DNA of 64,000 nt from an uncultured Clostridia bacterium (GTDB lineage: Bacteria > Bacillota > Clostridia > Christensenellales > CAG-917), in the NCBI GenBank assembly GCA_947625225.1, contig CANQNQ010000001.1, forward strand, positions 1-64,000, written 5' to 3'. The stretch's first letter is position 1. Each line of letters begins with the position of its first letter. A program made the position numbers and the translations under genes. Positions 6,975 through 16,210 of this stretch are shown one piece after another. Under the pieces are notes generated by a model. The model searched no databases, was not told the origin of the DNA, and saw nothing but the letters and a program-made list of their open reading frames with translations.

Positions 6975-8312
6975 ATAGGACAACCGGTAATATTCGATAT
7001 TGCCTATACGCCGTATCGGTTGAAGAGCAACGCCAATTCGTTGGAGCGTGAAGCCCACGCAAAGGAGCGCGCGTTCTACGACATGAGCGGCGACGACAAT
7101 ATCTATAAGTACATCACGACGGACGGGAAAATTATGGGCGAGGAAACCAAGAAGTTCACGATGCTCGAATATCTCCAAAAAAGCACGGGCGTGTTCAATA
7201 AGAATGGTATGCTCTCCAAAGCGGAAGTGAAAGCAATGAAGAAACGCGCGCAGGCGGGTGAAAAGAATATTTGGCACGGGTTCATCTCTTTCGACAAGGA
7301 GAACTCGGACAAGATAGACGATCCCGAAAAGTGTATCGCGCTTGTAAAGCGTATGTTCGGACAATTCTTTCGTGACGCTGGCTTTGATCCCGACAACATG
7401 GACTTAATGTGCGCCTTGCATTTAGACCGTCCCGAACATCTACATATCCACTACGTCTTTTGGGAGAAAGAACCAAAAGTCAAGAACCAACGTGCGGCGG
7501 GATATATCTACCGCAAGAAAGGGAAAATCCCGCTCGACGTGATAGACAAGATGACCGAGCGGCTCAACGCCTACACGCTCGACGACGACCTTGCCAATAA
7601 GCGAAAAGCGGTCGTGAACGCTCTCTACAAAAAGGAAGGCTATTCGAGCGCAAAGATACGGGACGCGGTAACGCGAAGAATGAAGGAACTTGCGGAAAAG
7701 ATCCCGAAGGACGCTTCCTTCCACTATGCGAGCAAGGATATGATCCCCTTCCGCAAAGAGATAGATGACATCGCGGAACTTCTCTGTTGGTCGAACCCCG
7801 AAGCAGACAAAGCGAGCAGCGCGTTCCAAAGGGAACTTGACGAGAAGGAGAAAGCCCTGCAAGCGATTATGGGAAACTACTATAAGGCGCGAAAAAGATG
7901 GGATGATATTTTCAAAAAATACAAGGAAGATGCCGCCGACACAGACGGCGTGAAGAGTATCGAAACGATAGAGCGCCTGCGGTGGGACTATAAGCGGCGG
8001 CTCGGCAATATTGTTCTCCAACGGGCGAAGTGGATACAGGAGCAGACTTACAAGCGCAATCCCAAGCGGAAATACAAGACGAACGACAAGGCCTTAAAAC
8101 GCCGCCTTGCAATTTCGGCGCGGAAAGTGCGCGGCATCATGGGCGGACTGTTCTCAGCGGTTACAGACACATTTATCCCCACGACGGAAAGCTATCATAA
8201 CCGCCTGCGTGAGATCGAAGAAGAAATGAAGGCGGAACATGAGAAAGAACAGCAAGCCGCTTCCGCGGCAACTGCGCCTGCCCGCTCGTCCCGTTGGAAC
8301 GAGGGCAAGTGA
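6975..8312 (+). CDS. MobL/MobP2-like relaxase with a non-canonical (ATA) start
   Basis: A conjugative relaxase of the HUH type, about 445 residues. The metal-binding histidine cluster is visible in HLDRPEHLHIHYVFWEKEP. A YTPYRLKSNANSLEREAHAKE segment opens the protein, typical of Firmicutes MobL relaxases, and a basic coiled-coil tail follows. The ORF track starts at TTG 7020, but conserved-looking sequence (GQPVIFDIAYTPYR) continues 15 codons upstream to an ATA at 6975. That ATA sits 7 nt after AGGAGG, exactly where an ATG would be expected. Either translation starts at ATA at low efficiency, or the ATG has mutated and the gene is silenced. The relaxase would nick oriT to mobilise the element. 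Confidence 0.82.
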   Translation: MGQPVIFDIAYTPYRLKSNANSLEREAHAKERAFYDMSGDDNIYKYITTDGKIMGEETKKFTMLEYLQKSTGVFNKNGMLSKAEVKAMKKRAQAGEKNIWHGFISFDKENSDKIDDPEKCIALVKRMFGQFFRDAGFDPDNMDLMCALHLDRPEHLHIHYVFWEKEPKVKNQRAAGYIYRKKGKIPLDVIDKMTERLNAYTLDDDLANKRKAVVNALYKKEGYSSAKIRDAVTRRMKELAEKIPKDASFHYASKDMIPFRKEIDDIAELLCWSNPEADKASSAFQRELDEKEKALQAIMGNYYKARKRWDDIFKKYKEDAADTDGVKSIETIERLRWDYKRRLGNIVLQRAKWIQEQTYKRNPKRKYKTNDKALKRRLAISARKVRGIMGGLFSAVTDTFIPTTESYHNRLREIEEEMKAEHEKEQQAASAATAPARSSRWNEGK

Positions 8313-8384
8313 CGGGTACGCACAGGAACGAATAGAAAAATCATATGTATAAAGTAAAGTTGAATTAAATCAGGGGGCAGAACT

Positions 8385-8564
8385 ACGGACAAAAAAGAAG
8401 ATAAAAGCAAAAATATCAATGAGGATTTCCCTACCTCTCGCAGAAAGTGCGAGGTCGGCGGAAAACGGTTTCTTGTCATAAGGCATTTTGTCGGGGACAA
8501 AGATTTGGGCGAGTTGCTTATTGGGCTTGCCGAGCGGCGCGCAGGCAGAGAAATGGGCTTATGA
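8385..8564 (+). CDS. TnpW-like small transposon protein, start codon ACG
   Basis: An open frame of 59 codons reads TDKKEDKSKNINEDF..., then KRFLVIRHFVGDKDL, then LLIGLAERRA. This resembles the short TnpW-type proteins found just before serine recombinases in Clostridia elements. No ATG, GTG or TTG is in frame upstream before TGA 8361. The codon correctly spaced from AGGGGG is ACG (8385), one transition from ATG. It may be a recently inactivated copy or use a weak start. It lies between the relaxase and recombinase genes. The family call is moderate. Confidence 0.5.
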   Translation, partial: TDKKEDKSKNINEDFPTSRRKCEVGGKRFLVIRHFVGDKDLGELLIGLAERRAGREMGL

Positions 8565-8585
8565 CGGACACAAAATACAAATTTC

Positions 8586-8614
8586 TTGCAAAGTCACGAG
8601 CGTTATGGCATAAT
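8586..8614 (+). promoter_or_regulatory. Probable promoter of the serine recombinase
   Basis: TTGCAA (8586-8591) and CATAAT (8609-8614) are spaced by 17 bp and precede the recombinase start by about 45 bp. The match is good but not perfect. Confidence 0.5.
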
Positions 8615-8658
8615 AGACATGCTATAACTTCTTTGCTTTGACTCTAAAAGGAGGTCAA

Positions 8659-10275
8659 ATGTCAAAGCAAACACAACTTAATAAAATCGGAATTTACATG
8701 AGGCTCAGCCGCGACGACGAAAAGGCGAGCGAATCCATGTCCATCGAGCATCAGCGCATCATCCTCACAAAGTACGTCGAGGACAACGGCGGCACAGTCG
8801 TAGACGAGTACGTTGACGACGGATATTCGGGGACGAATTTCGACAGACCCGGAGTAAAGCGGCTGCTTGCGGACGCGCAGACAGGCAGAATTGACACAAT
8901 AATCGTCAAAGACCTGTCGCGTTTCGGGCGAAACTACATTCAGGTCGGGCAATACATCGACTACATCTTCCCTGCCTACGGGATCCGCTTCATTGCCCTG
9001 AATGACAATGTGGACACGGCGGACAGAGGCTCGACGGCGATGGACATGATGCCTATCATGAACGTGTTCAACGAATGGCATGCCGCGAATACGAGCAGGA
9101 AGATACGAGCGGTTTTCGAGGCGAGTCAGCGCGCGGGCAAGTACACAAATTGGAACTACCCTTACGGCTACAAGGCGGGCACCGACGACAAGCGCACCGC
9201 CGTAATAGACGAAGAGGCGGCAAAAGTTGTACGGCGCATCTATGATCTCAGGCTGCAAGGCAACTCGGCGCGGACGATAGCGCAGATACTCACTTCCGAG
9301 GGCATTCCGAATCCCGCCACGTACTATACGCGATTGGACGGCAAAAAATGGGAGCGCGATTGTTCCCCGTTCTGGGTGCCGCGCACGGTGCGATGGATAT
9401 TGTCCAACCCGACCTATCTCGGCAGCACTATACAGCACAAGACGACGCGCATCTCCTACAAAAATCATAGGATCGTAAATGTGCCCGAAAGCGAATGGAT
9501 AGTGACAGAAAATTCGCATGAGCCGATCGTTTCAAAGGAAGTTTGGGACAAAGTGCAGGCGACGTATGCGTCGCCACGCGGGAGGGCGGACAAATCGGGA
9601 AAAGTCCACGCATTGTCGGGATATGTAATCTGCCCCGATTGCGGCAAAAAGCTCAAACTCAAAACCGCGAAAGACGCGCATACTTGCTTCATCTGCCGAA
9701 CCTACGTCGATCTTGGAAAGAAGTATTGCACTTCTCATCATATCACCGAAAAGGCACTTGAACAGTTGGTTTTGGATGATTTAAGGTCGCTCTCTGCAAA
9801 CATCGCGATAGACGAAGAAAAAGTCAAAGAACGATTTTTGCGCGAGATGTCGAAGCGGAGCGAACAAAACAGGGATTCCGATGAGAAGCAACTGAGAGCA
9901 TATCAAACGAGGCTTGCGGAAATTGATAAACTCCTGCAATCCGCGTTTGAAGCGAAGGTCTTGGGCAATTTGCCCGAAAGCGTACTTTCAAGTCTTTGCG
10001 ACAAGTACAAGTCGGAAAGAGAAACGATTTTGAAAGCGAAAAACGAAATTGAAAAACGGCTTTCAATGATGTGCAAAGACGATGACGCCGCCGAAGAGTA
10101 TGTCAAAAAATTGAAACGTTACGGCGCATGCGAAAGTCTGACGCGCGAGATGTGTGGGGAGCTTATCGACCACATAACGGTGGGCGAAAAAACCAAGACC
10201 GGAGAGCGTGAAATCAATATCTATTATAAGTTTCTTTCGGACGAAAGTCTTGAAACATTCAGAAAAACAAAATAA
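8659..10275 (+). CDS. Large serine recombinase (integrase/transposase of the element)
   Basis: About 538 residues from the ATG at 8659, which follows AAAGGAGG; the track's TTG at 8638 lies upstream of that site. The N-terminal resolvase domain has the catalytic serine in IYMRLSRDDE and the VKDLSRFGRNYIQVGQYID helix. A recombinase domain follows (NYPYGYKAG...TYLGSTIQHKT). Next comes a zinc ribbon (CPDCGKKLKL...CFICRTY...YCTSHH) and a long coiled coil. Enzymes of this type cut and join att sites with double-strand breaks and commonly sit at one end of the element they move. Here the gene ends 16 bp before a truncated chromosomal gene, fitting an integration junction at 10276-10290. It appears intact. 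Confidence 0.95.
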   Translation: MSKQTQLNKIGIYMRLSRDDEKASESMSIEHQRIILTKYVEDNGGTVVDEYVDDGYSGTNFDRPGVKRLLADAQTGRIDTIIVKDLSRFGRNYIQVGQYIDYIFPAYGIRFIALNDNVDTADRGSTAMDMMPIMNVFNEWHAANTSRKIRAVFEASQRAGKYTNWNYPYGYKAGTDDKRTAVIDEEAAKVVRRIYDLRLQGNSARTIAQILTSEGIPNPATYYTRLDGKKWERDCSPFWVPRTVRWILSNPTYLGSTIQHKTTRISYKNHRIVNVPESEWIVTENSHEPIVSKEVWDKVQATYASPRGRADKSGKVHALSGYVICPDCGKKLKLKTAKDAHTCFICRTYVDLGKKYCTSHHITEKALEQLVLDDLRSLSANIAIDEEKVKERFLREMSKRSEQNRDSDEKQLRAYQTRLAEIDKLLQSAFEAKVLGNLPESVLSSLCDKYKSERETILKAKNEIEKRLSMMCKDDDAAEEYVKKLKRYGACESLTREMCGELIDHITVGEKTKTGEREINIYYKFLSDESLETFRKTK

Positions 10276-10290
10276 ATCCAACCCATAAAA
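10276..10290. other. Inferred element/chromosome junction
   Basis: Up to 10275 the DNA is recombinase coding sequence. From 10289 on it is GC-rich and reads as collagen-like G-x-y codons whose frame is stopped by TAA at 10286-10288. The integration boundary therefore lies in these few bases. The left end of the element and its matching att half are not identified. Confidence 0.5.
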
Positions 10291-10849
10291 CACGACGGCG
10301 ACGGGGCCCGCGGGGGCGGACGGCGCGGCTGCGGGATTTGGCGACCCCACCGCTGCCATAACCGAGCTTGCCATAGGAGCAGAGCCCACCGTAGCGGTGA
10401 CAACGAGCGGGCCCGACACAGCGAAGGTATTCGACTTCCAATTCGGCCTGCCCGCGGATCCCGCTAGCGACTCTATGTACGCGGACGGCGGCACGCAATC
10501 CGTTGCGACCACCGCGGTCATCCCCCTGGCGCAGGCGGGCGCGACCCCCGACACGACGCTGACCGTGAGCGCGAACGCCGTAAACGTCCCGGCGGGCACC
10601 TATCTGGTCAGCTATGGTGCAACGGGCACGAGCACCGCGACGGGCGACCTGTCCGTACAGCTGTATGCGGACGGCGCGGGAGTCGCCGGCTCCACCGTGA
10701 CGGACAATGCGACCGGTGTGGACGCGGGCAACGTGAGCAAGACGCTGATATACACTGCCGCCGCGCCCGCGACGCTGTCGCTGTACAACGTTTCTGCCGA
10801 AACGGTGAACTTGACCGACGCATATCTTACCGTTGTGCGGCTGGCATAA
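10289..10849 (+). pseudogene. 5'-truncated collagen-like / BclA-like surface protein
   Basis: The ORF track gives 10397-10849 from a GTG, but the frame is open back to 10289 and carries G-x-y triplets (TGPAGADGAAAGFG). A linker ending FDFQFGLPADP follows, then a Ser/Thr/Ala-rich beta-sandwich domain (GTYLVSYGATGTSTAT, ending AYLTVVRLA) like the TNF-like C-terminal domain of exosporium and collagen-like proteins. The start, leader and most collagen repeats are missing because the mobile element abuts the gene. The remaining codon use is GC-rich, like the core genome. The piece is probably untranslated unless the GTG is used. A strong terminator follows. Confidence 0.75.
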
Positions 10850-10853
10850 AATA

Positions 10854-10875
10854 AGGACGCGGCGCGCCGCGTCCT
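10854..10875. terminator. Bidirectional terminator, 22-bp perfect palindrome
   Basis: AGGACGCGGCGCGCCGCGTCCT is perfectly self-complementary and is followed by a T-rich run (TATTTTTTC). It closes the collagen-like gene on the plus strand and lies between it and mfd, which ends on the minus strand. Confidence 0.85.
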
Positions 10876-10963
10876 ACATATTTTTTCTTGCTTAACTTTG
10901 CATAATCATATGTTTATCACTGAATAACATATATTTTAACATTTTATTTTGCTATGTTTTGCA

Positions 10964-13900
10964 TTATTGCGCGCTCTCGAAAAAGTCTATCATCCTTTCC
11001 AATTTTTGCTCTGCGCTGAGTCCTCTGACGTCGAATATCAGCGAGGGCGGTATGGTGTTTGTGATCGCGACGCTGTCGCTGTGTTCGGATACGGCGCGCA
11101 TGAGCGCCTCGTTTTTGAAGGCATCCGCGTCATAGAAATTTGCGCCCGCCCCGTTGCGATTGACAATGATTTTCGACACGTCCAGCCGCGCCGCCAAATT
11201 TTTGAGCAAGGATATGTTTATCAGATTTTTCAGCGGCGTATCTGCGGGTCCGTACACCTCGTTAAGCTCAGAGAGGAGCGCGTCCCTGGCGGACGGCGTG
11301 CCCACGGAAGCTATCTGCTTGTACACGCGCAGTTTGTCGCGCTGGCTGACGTAGCCGTCGTGTATGTATGCGGAGGCGTCCACCTTCATTTCCACCTCGC
11401 GCTGCGGTTTTGCCACGACGCCGGTCTTTATCTCCTGCACCGCCTCGTCCAGCAGTTCGAGATACATCTCGTAGCCCACCTTTTCTATATGTCCGCTCTG
11501 CTCCGCTCCCAGCAGTGTGCCCGCCCCGCGGATGGCGAGGTCGGCCAGCGCGACTTTGAAGCCGCTGCCTATCTCGGTGTTTTCAAGCAAGGTTTTCAAT
11601 CTCTTTTCCGCGTTGCCCGTGAGCGATCCGTCGTCGCGGACGGTGAAATATGCGTGTGCCAGCGCGCCGCGGCGTCCCACTCTGCCCCTCAGCTGATAAA
11701 GTTGCGCCAGCCCGAAGTCACCGCTGTCCAGCACGATCAGCGTGTTTGCGTCCGGCAGGTCTATTCCGTTTTCAATTATGGTAGTGGAGATGAGCACGTC
11801 GTAGCGCCTGTCGTAAAACGCGCTTATGCGCTCCTCCAGCAAGGCGGAGGGCATCTGTCCGTGCGCGGTGACAAACCGCACGCCGTTGCACATCTCCCTC
11901 AGCCTGTCCGCAAACGGGTCGAGCGCGTCTATCTTGTTGCACAATATCAGCGTCTGACCTCCCCTGGCGGTTTCGCGCATGATGGCGTCTGCCACCAGCG
12001 CGTCGCTGTACGCCACGACATATGTCTGTATGGGCAGTCTGCCCTGCGGCGCGGTCTCCAGCATGGAGATGTCCCTTATGCCCGTCAAGGACATATTCAG
12101 CGTACGCGGAATGGGCGTTGCGGACAGCGTGAGCACGTTGACCAGAGGATATTTTTCCTTCAGTTTTTCCTTGTGCTCCACGCCGAAGCGCTGCTCCTCG
12201 TCCAGCACGACGAGTCCGAGGTCCTTGAAATCTATCTGTTTTGACAGCACCTTGTGCGTTGCCACCACCATATACAGCGTGCCGTCCTTAAGCTGCTGCG
12301 CTATCTGCCTGCTCTGCTCGCCGTTTTGAAGGCGGGAGAGCATCGCGCACTTTATCCCGAACGGCTCCAGCCTCTTGACAAGGTTTTCGTAATGCTGCCT
12401 TACCAGTATCGTAGTCGGCGCGATCAACACCGCCTGCTTACCATCCAGCGCCGTTTTGAACATGGCGCGGAAGGCGACTTCCGTCTTGCCGAAGCCCACG
12501 TCGCCGACAAGCAGTCTGTCCATGATCCGCCCCGACTCCATATCGTGTTTGATGTCGGCGATCGCCTTGAGTTGGTCGGCGGTCTCCTCATACTCGAAGC
12601 CGTCCTCGAACTCCTTTTGCCAGACGGTATCTGTGCTGTATTTGAAGCCGCGCTGTTTTTCGCGCTTTGCGTACAGCTCCACAAGATTGACAGCCATGCG
12701 TCGCACGGACTTGCGAACCTTATCCTTTTCGCGCTCGAACTCCTTGCCGCCTATCTTGTTTAGAGCGGGAGCCTTCTCGCCGACAAAACGCTGCAGGTTG
12801 TTCATCTGGTCGGTGGCGACGTAAAGTATGTCGCCGTCGCGGTATTTAAGCACGATATATTCGCGTTCGAAGTCGCCCGTCTTAAGCCGCGTAGTCCCTT
12901 CGCATATACCCACGCCATGCACGCGATGTACCACATAATCACCCGCTTTTGGTGCGGTAAACTTTGTATTGTGCGAAATGACGCTCTGTTCGCCCCGTCT
13001 GCCGATGCACTCGGAAACGCCTATCACCACCACTCCGGGCTTGGGGTAGACCACGCCTTGATACACCTTCAGCGGCGTCACCTGCACGGGCGCCGTGCCA
13101 TTGCCGTCGTCGGTGAGCTCGCCGTAAATATCCTGCGCGCGCAAGCTTTCCGCGATGCCCTTGGCGCGCTCCCTGTCTCCCGCGCAGAATATGACCTTTG
13201 CGCCGTTGAGGGCAAAAGTCTTGAGGTCGCGCGCGGTGGAATCGGGATCCAGATAGTATTTGGAAACGGCGCGCGTGGGCGGCTCCATCAACAGCTTGGG
13301 TTGGAATATGGGGTTGCCCAACGCCAGCGCGGATACGCTGAATTTGCGCTTGGTCACCAGCAGTCTGTTCAGCTCGTTGATCGTTATGCCGGCGTTTTTG
13401 TGTTCGTGCAGTATCTCTCCCGCCGTCAGCAGCGGCTGCAGCCTGCTCTCGAACTCGTCGTACAGCAATTTGAGTTTTTCGCCGACAACTCTGGGCTCGT
13501 CAAAAGCGACCAGCAGTGGTTCGCCGTCGTCAAGAAATTCAAGCAAAGTCTGCGTGCAGCCTTCCATAAACGGAGTCGCCCACACGCAGGAGCTGTCCAC
13601 CGCCCCCACGCTGAGCGCGGAGCGCATAGCGGCGGCATTTTTTTGATTTATGTGGAGGGAGAGCTTTTTGTTGGCGACGTCGTAGCCATGCTCGTCCAGC
13701 AAAATGTCGCTGCACGGCGCAAGCAGCAGGCTCTCCTCCTCTCTTACGGGCAGCATGCTGTCAAAATCTATAAGTTTGATATCCTCTATCAGTTCGTCGA
13801 AAAAGTTGACGCGATAGGCGTTTTTGTCGGTTGCGTAGACGTCCAGTATGTCGCCCCTCAGCGTAAAATCTCCCACGTCGCCCAGCGCCTCCGTGCGGCG

Positions 13901-14389
13901 ATAGCCCGCCTCCACCAGCGCCTTTGCAAGCTGTTGAGGGGAAATTATATCCTCTTTTTTTACGCGCACGGCAAATCGCTCCACCAGCCTGCGCGCAGGG
14001 AAGAGTTGCAGCAAGCTGTCCGCATATGTCACCACCGCGTCCGCCCTGCCAAACGCCATATCCGTCAGCGCGCAAATGCGCCTGAGCACGTTTTCGCCCG
14101 AAAAGCCCTTCCTTGGCAGCAGCACGTCGTCGCGCGCGGGCAGATATACCGCTCTTACGCCCCAGCTCTCTATGCGGCGGGTGAGGCTTTGCGCCGCGAG
14201 GCTGTCTGAGGCGACGATAAGTTTGCGGATGGGCAGACTTGCAAGGATATGCGCCTTTGCGCCGTCCGAAACGCGCACGACCGAAACGGCTGACAGTCTG
14301 TCGTCCTTCAGCCGTTTTTCGCCGATACCATCAAGCGCGTCCAGCGGCGCGCCGAGGTTTTTCAATTTTGCTATCTCGGGTATGTTCAT
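10964..14389 (-). CDS. mfd: Transcription-repair coupling factor Mfd
   Basis: An 1141-residue superfamily-2 ATPase that removes RNA polymerase stalled at lesions and recruits UvrA. The N-terminal UvrB-like module is present (DDVLLPRKGFSGENVL...). An RNA polymerase-interacting CarD/Tudor-like domain follows (GDYVVHRVHGVGICEGTTRL), then the helicase core with Walker A LVGDVGFGKTEVAFRA, DEEQRF (DExx box), LSATPIPRTL and the TRG motif, and a C-terminal TRCF domain. The length is normal for the family. It is the last gene of a minus-strand group glmU-like/pth/mfd; the gap to pth is 15 bp. This order matches the spoVC-mfd region of Firmicutes. Confidence 0.97.
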   Translation of the reverse strand: MNIPEIAKLKNLGAPLDALDGIGEKRLKDDRLSAVSVVRVSDGAKAHILASLPIRKLIVASDSLAAQSLTRRIESWGVRAVYLPARDDVLLPRKGFSGENVLRRICALTDMAFGRADAVVTYADSLLQLFPARRLVERFAVRVKKEDIISPQQLAKALVEAGYRRTEALGDVGDFTLRGDILDVYATDKNAYRVNFFDELIEDIKLIDFDSMLPVREEESLLLAPCSDILLDEHGYDVANKKLSLHINQKNAAAMRSALSVGAVDSSCVWATPFMEGCTQTLLEFLDDGEPLLVAFDEPRVVGEKLKLLYDEFESRLQPLLTAGEILHEHKNAGITINELNRLLVTKRKFSVSALALGNPIFQPKLLMEPPTRAVSKYYLDPDSTARDLKTFALNGAKVIFCAGDRERAKGIAESLRAQDIYGELTDDGNGTAPVQVTPLKVYQGVVYPKPGVVVIGVSECIGRRGEQSVISHNTKFTAPKAGDYVVHRVHGVGICEGTTRLKTGDFEREYIVLKYRDGDILYVATDQMNNLQRFVGEKAPALNKIGGKEFEREKDKVRKSVRRMAVNLVELYAKREKQRGFKYSTDTVWQKEFEDGFEYEETADQLKAIADIKHDMESGRIMDRLLVGDVGFGKTEVAFRAMFKTALDGKQAVLIAPTTILVRQHYENLVKRLEPFGIKCAMLSRLQNGEQSRQIAQQLKDGTLYMVVATHKVLSKQIDFKDLGLVVLDEEQRFGVEHKEKLKEKYPLVNVLTLSATPIPRTLNMSLTGIRDISMLETAPQGRLPIQTYVVAYSDALVADAIMRETARGGQTLILCNKIDALDPFADRLREMCNGVRFVTAHGQMPSALLEERISAFYDRRYDVLISTTIIENGIDLPDANTLIVLDSGDFGLAQLYQLRGRVGRRGALAHAYFTVRDDGSLTGNAEKRLKTLLENTEIGSGFKVALADLAIRGAGTLLGAEQSGHIEKVGYEMYLELLDEAVQEIKTGVVAKPQREVEMKVDASAYIHDGYVSQRDKLRVYKQIASVGTPSARDALLSELNEVYGPADTPLKNLINISLLKNLAARLDVSKIIVNRNGAGANFYDADAFKNEALMRAVSEHSDSVAITNTIPPSLIFDVRGLSAEQKLERMIDFFESAQ

Positions 14390-14404
14390 ATCAAGCCGCG
14401 AGGG

Positions 14405-14986
14405 TCATTTCCTGTTGAGTTTTTCCTGTATGCGCGCGATTTCCTCGCCCTTTATAAACTGTATCATAGCCTCCGCCGCGCTTGACAGCGCGCCGTCAAG
14501 AGTGGGCTTAAGCTCGTAGGGTATCTTTGACAGCACAAAATCTATGAGGGCGACCTCGCCGTCCTTCAGCTGCTCGGTGGCGGTGCCTATCCTCAGCCTT
14601 GCAAACTGCGTGGTATTGAGCTCCGAAACGATGTTGCGCATGCCGTTGTGAGTGCCCGCGCTGCCCTCCTCCCTAAGGCGCAATTTGCCCACGGGCAAGT
14701 CCACGTCGTCGTAGCACACAAGCAGTTCGCGCGCCTCGTCAACGCCATACGCGGCGACCAATTTTTTGACCGCCGTGCCGGACAGATTCATATAAGTTTC
14801 GGGTTTTGCAAGCACAAATTTTACGCCGTCAAGCTCGCCCTTAGCCACGCGCGAGTCCCCCTCGCGCTTTATGTTCCACTTGACCTTGAGGCGCTCCTTG
14901 AGTGCGTCCACCGCCATAAATCCCACATTGTGGAATGTCCCGCCGTACTTTGTGCCCGGGTTGCCCAAGCCTACTATAAGTATCAT
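14405..14986 (-). CDS. pth: Peptidyl-tRNA hydrolase
   Basis: A 193-residue cytosolic enzyme that releases peptides from prematurely dropped peptidyl-tRNAs so the tRNA can be recycled. The protein opens with ILIVGLGNPGTKYGGTFHNVGF, containing the substrate asparagine and catalytic histidine (HNVGF). It also has KPETYMNLSG and YDDVDLPVGKLRLR..GSAGTHNGM. The length is normal. It is cotranscribed upstream of mfd and 55 bp downstream of the glmU-like gene, the conserved Firmicutes order. Confidence 0.97.
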   Translation of the reverse strand: MILIVGLGNPGTKYGGTFHNVGFMAVDALKERLKVKWNIKREGDSRVAKGELDGVKFVLAKPETYMNLSGTAVKKLVAAYGVDEARELLVCYDDVDLPVGKLRLREEGSAGTHNGMRNIVSELNTTQFARLRIGTATEQLKDGEVALIDFVLSKIPYELKPTLDGALSSAAEAMIQFIKGEEIARIQEKLNRK

Positions 14987-15041
14987 ATTCGCTCCGTAAA
15001 CGTATCGTTTTGTGTATTTTAAGTTGTTGTTATGTTGTGTT

Positions 15042-16070
15042 TCACTTTTCGACGCGCGGCGACTTTGTCTGTTGGCGCGACCTGCCTATGGCAAAGTGGC
15101 TGTCGGGGATATCCTCCGTTACGGTGGTGCCCGCCGCCACGTACGCTTCGTCCCCCACGCTGAGAGGCGCGACCAGGTTTACGTTGGCGCCTATAAAACA
15201 GCTGCTGCCCACTTTGGTGGGATGTTTGCGCCGTCCGTCGTAGTTGCAAAACACCGCGCCGCAACCCACGTTGGTGCGCTCGCCCACCTGCGCGTCGCCT
15301 ATGTACGCAAGGTGCGCCGCCTTCACTCCCTCGGCAAGCGAGGACGCCTTTACCTCCACAAAGTCGCCTATGCGGCAGCCCTCGCCGATATCCGCGTCCC
15401 TCAGCCTCGCAAAGGGACCCACAGTCGCGCGCGCGTGCACGCACGAGTTTGTGAGATAGCTGTATTCCACCGTCGCTCCGACCTCCACGACGCTGTCGCG
15501 CACATAGCTTGCGGCGACAGTCGCGCCCGCCTCTACGCGGGAGTCGCCCTCTATGCGGCAAAACGGCAGGATGCGCGCGCCTTTCTCGATGCACGCCGCG
15601 TCGTCGATATACGTCGTATTTGCGTCGTAAATCAGAGCGCCGCGGGACAGGTGCCGCCTTATAATTCTCTCCTTGAGCAGATTATACACCATATTATAGG
15701 ATTTTGCATCACCTAACTTCAAAAATGCTTCATCTTTTACGGAAATGCCCTCGTCAGGCGCAACTCCGCGCGAAATGAACGCCCCGCCGGGCAGTCGCAG
15801 ATGTCTTGCGCCGCGCCCCGACATCACGTCTATATAGTGCGCGATGGCGTCAAGGCTTACAAGCGGCATGTCGTCAAACACCGCCGCACAAATATAGTTC
15901 TCGGACAGCCTCACGCCGTCAGCGTCCGTCCATATCGTCTCGAAATTGACGCGCCCGCCGTACTCGCCCGCGCCATCCAGCGCGAGCGCCACATAATCTC
16001 TCGCCTCGCGCCCCAGCAACATTGTCCCGCCGTTGCCGCCGGGGATAACAAAAATTTTGCAATTTTTCAT
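15042..16070 (-). CDS. GlmU-like protein retaining only the acetyltransferase half
   Basis: About 342 residues from the ATG at 16070; the track's TTG at 16091 lacks support. Residues about 140-342 form a left-handed beta-helix closely matching the GlmU acetyltransferase domain: DFVEVKASSL, AHLAYIGDAQVGERTNVGCG, NYDGRRKHPT, AAGTTVTEDIPDSHFAIGRS. These contain the acetyl-CoA/glucosamine-1-phosphate site residues of GlmU. The first ~130 residues are much shorter than the normal ~225-residue uridylyltransferase. They lack the LxxGxGTRM loop and keep only a CAAVFDDMPLVS segment reminiscent of the GDxPL motif. It should still acetylate glucosamine-1-P, if active, but probably cannot make UDP-GlcNAc. 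It occupies the canonical glmU position before pth and mfd. Confidence 0.8.
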   Translation of the reverse strand: MKNCKIFVIPGGNGGTMLLGREARDYVALALDGAGEYGGRVNFETIWTDADGVRLSENYICAAVFDDMPLVSLDAIAHYIDVMSGRGARHLRLPGGAFISRGVAPDEGISVKDEAFLKLGDAKSYNMVYNLLKERIIRRHLSRGALIYDANTTYIDDAACIEKGARILPFCRIEGDSRVEAGATVAASYVRDSVVEVGATVEYSYLTNSCVHARATVGPFARLRDADIGEGCRIGDFVEVKASSLAEGVKAAHLAYIGDAQVGERTNVGCGAVFCNYDGRRKHPTKVGSSCFIGANVNLVAPLSVGDEAYVAAGTTVTEDIPDSHFAIGRSRQQTKSPRVEK

Positions 16071-16210
16071 ACCTACAATATATGCGCGCAAATTTTTTTG
16101 AGAATGTGCGTCACAATTTTTTTGAAAACGGCGAAAGCGCGGCGTATACTTGCGTTGTCAAAGGGCGCTTTACTCTCGCGAAGATCAATACAAAGTCGGG
16201 AGAAAACGTT

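Noticed and set aside
10949-14209. Long plus-strand ORFs of 430 aa class opposite mfd
   Set aside because: They are antisense shadows of the mfd gene in GC-rich DNA.
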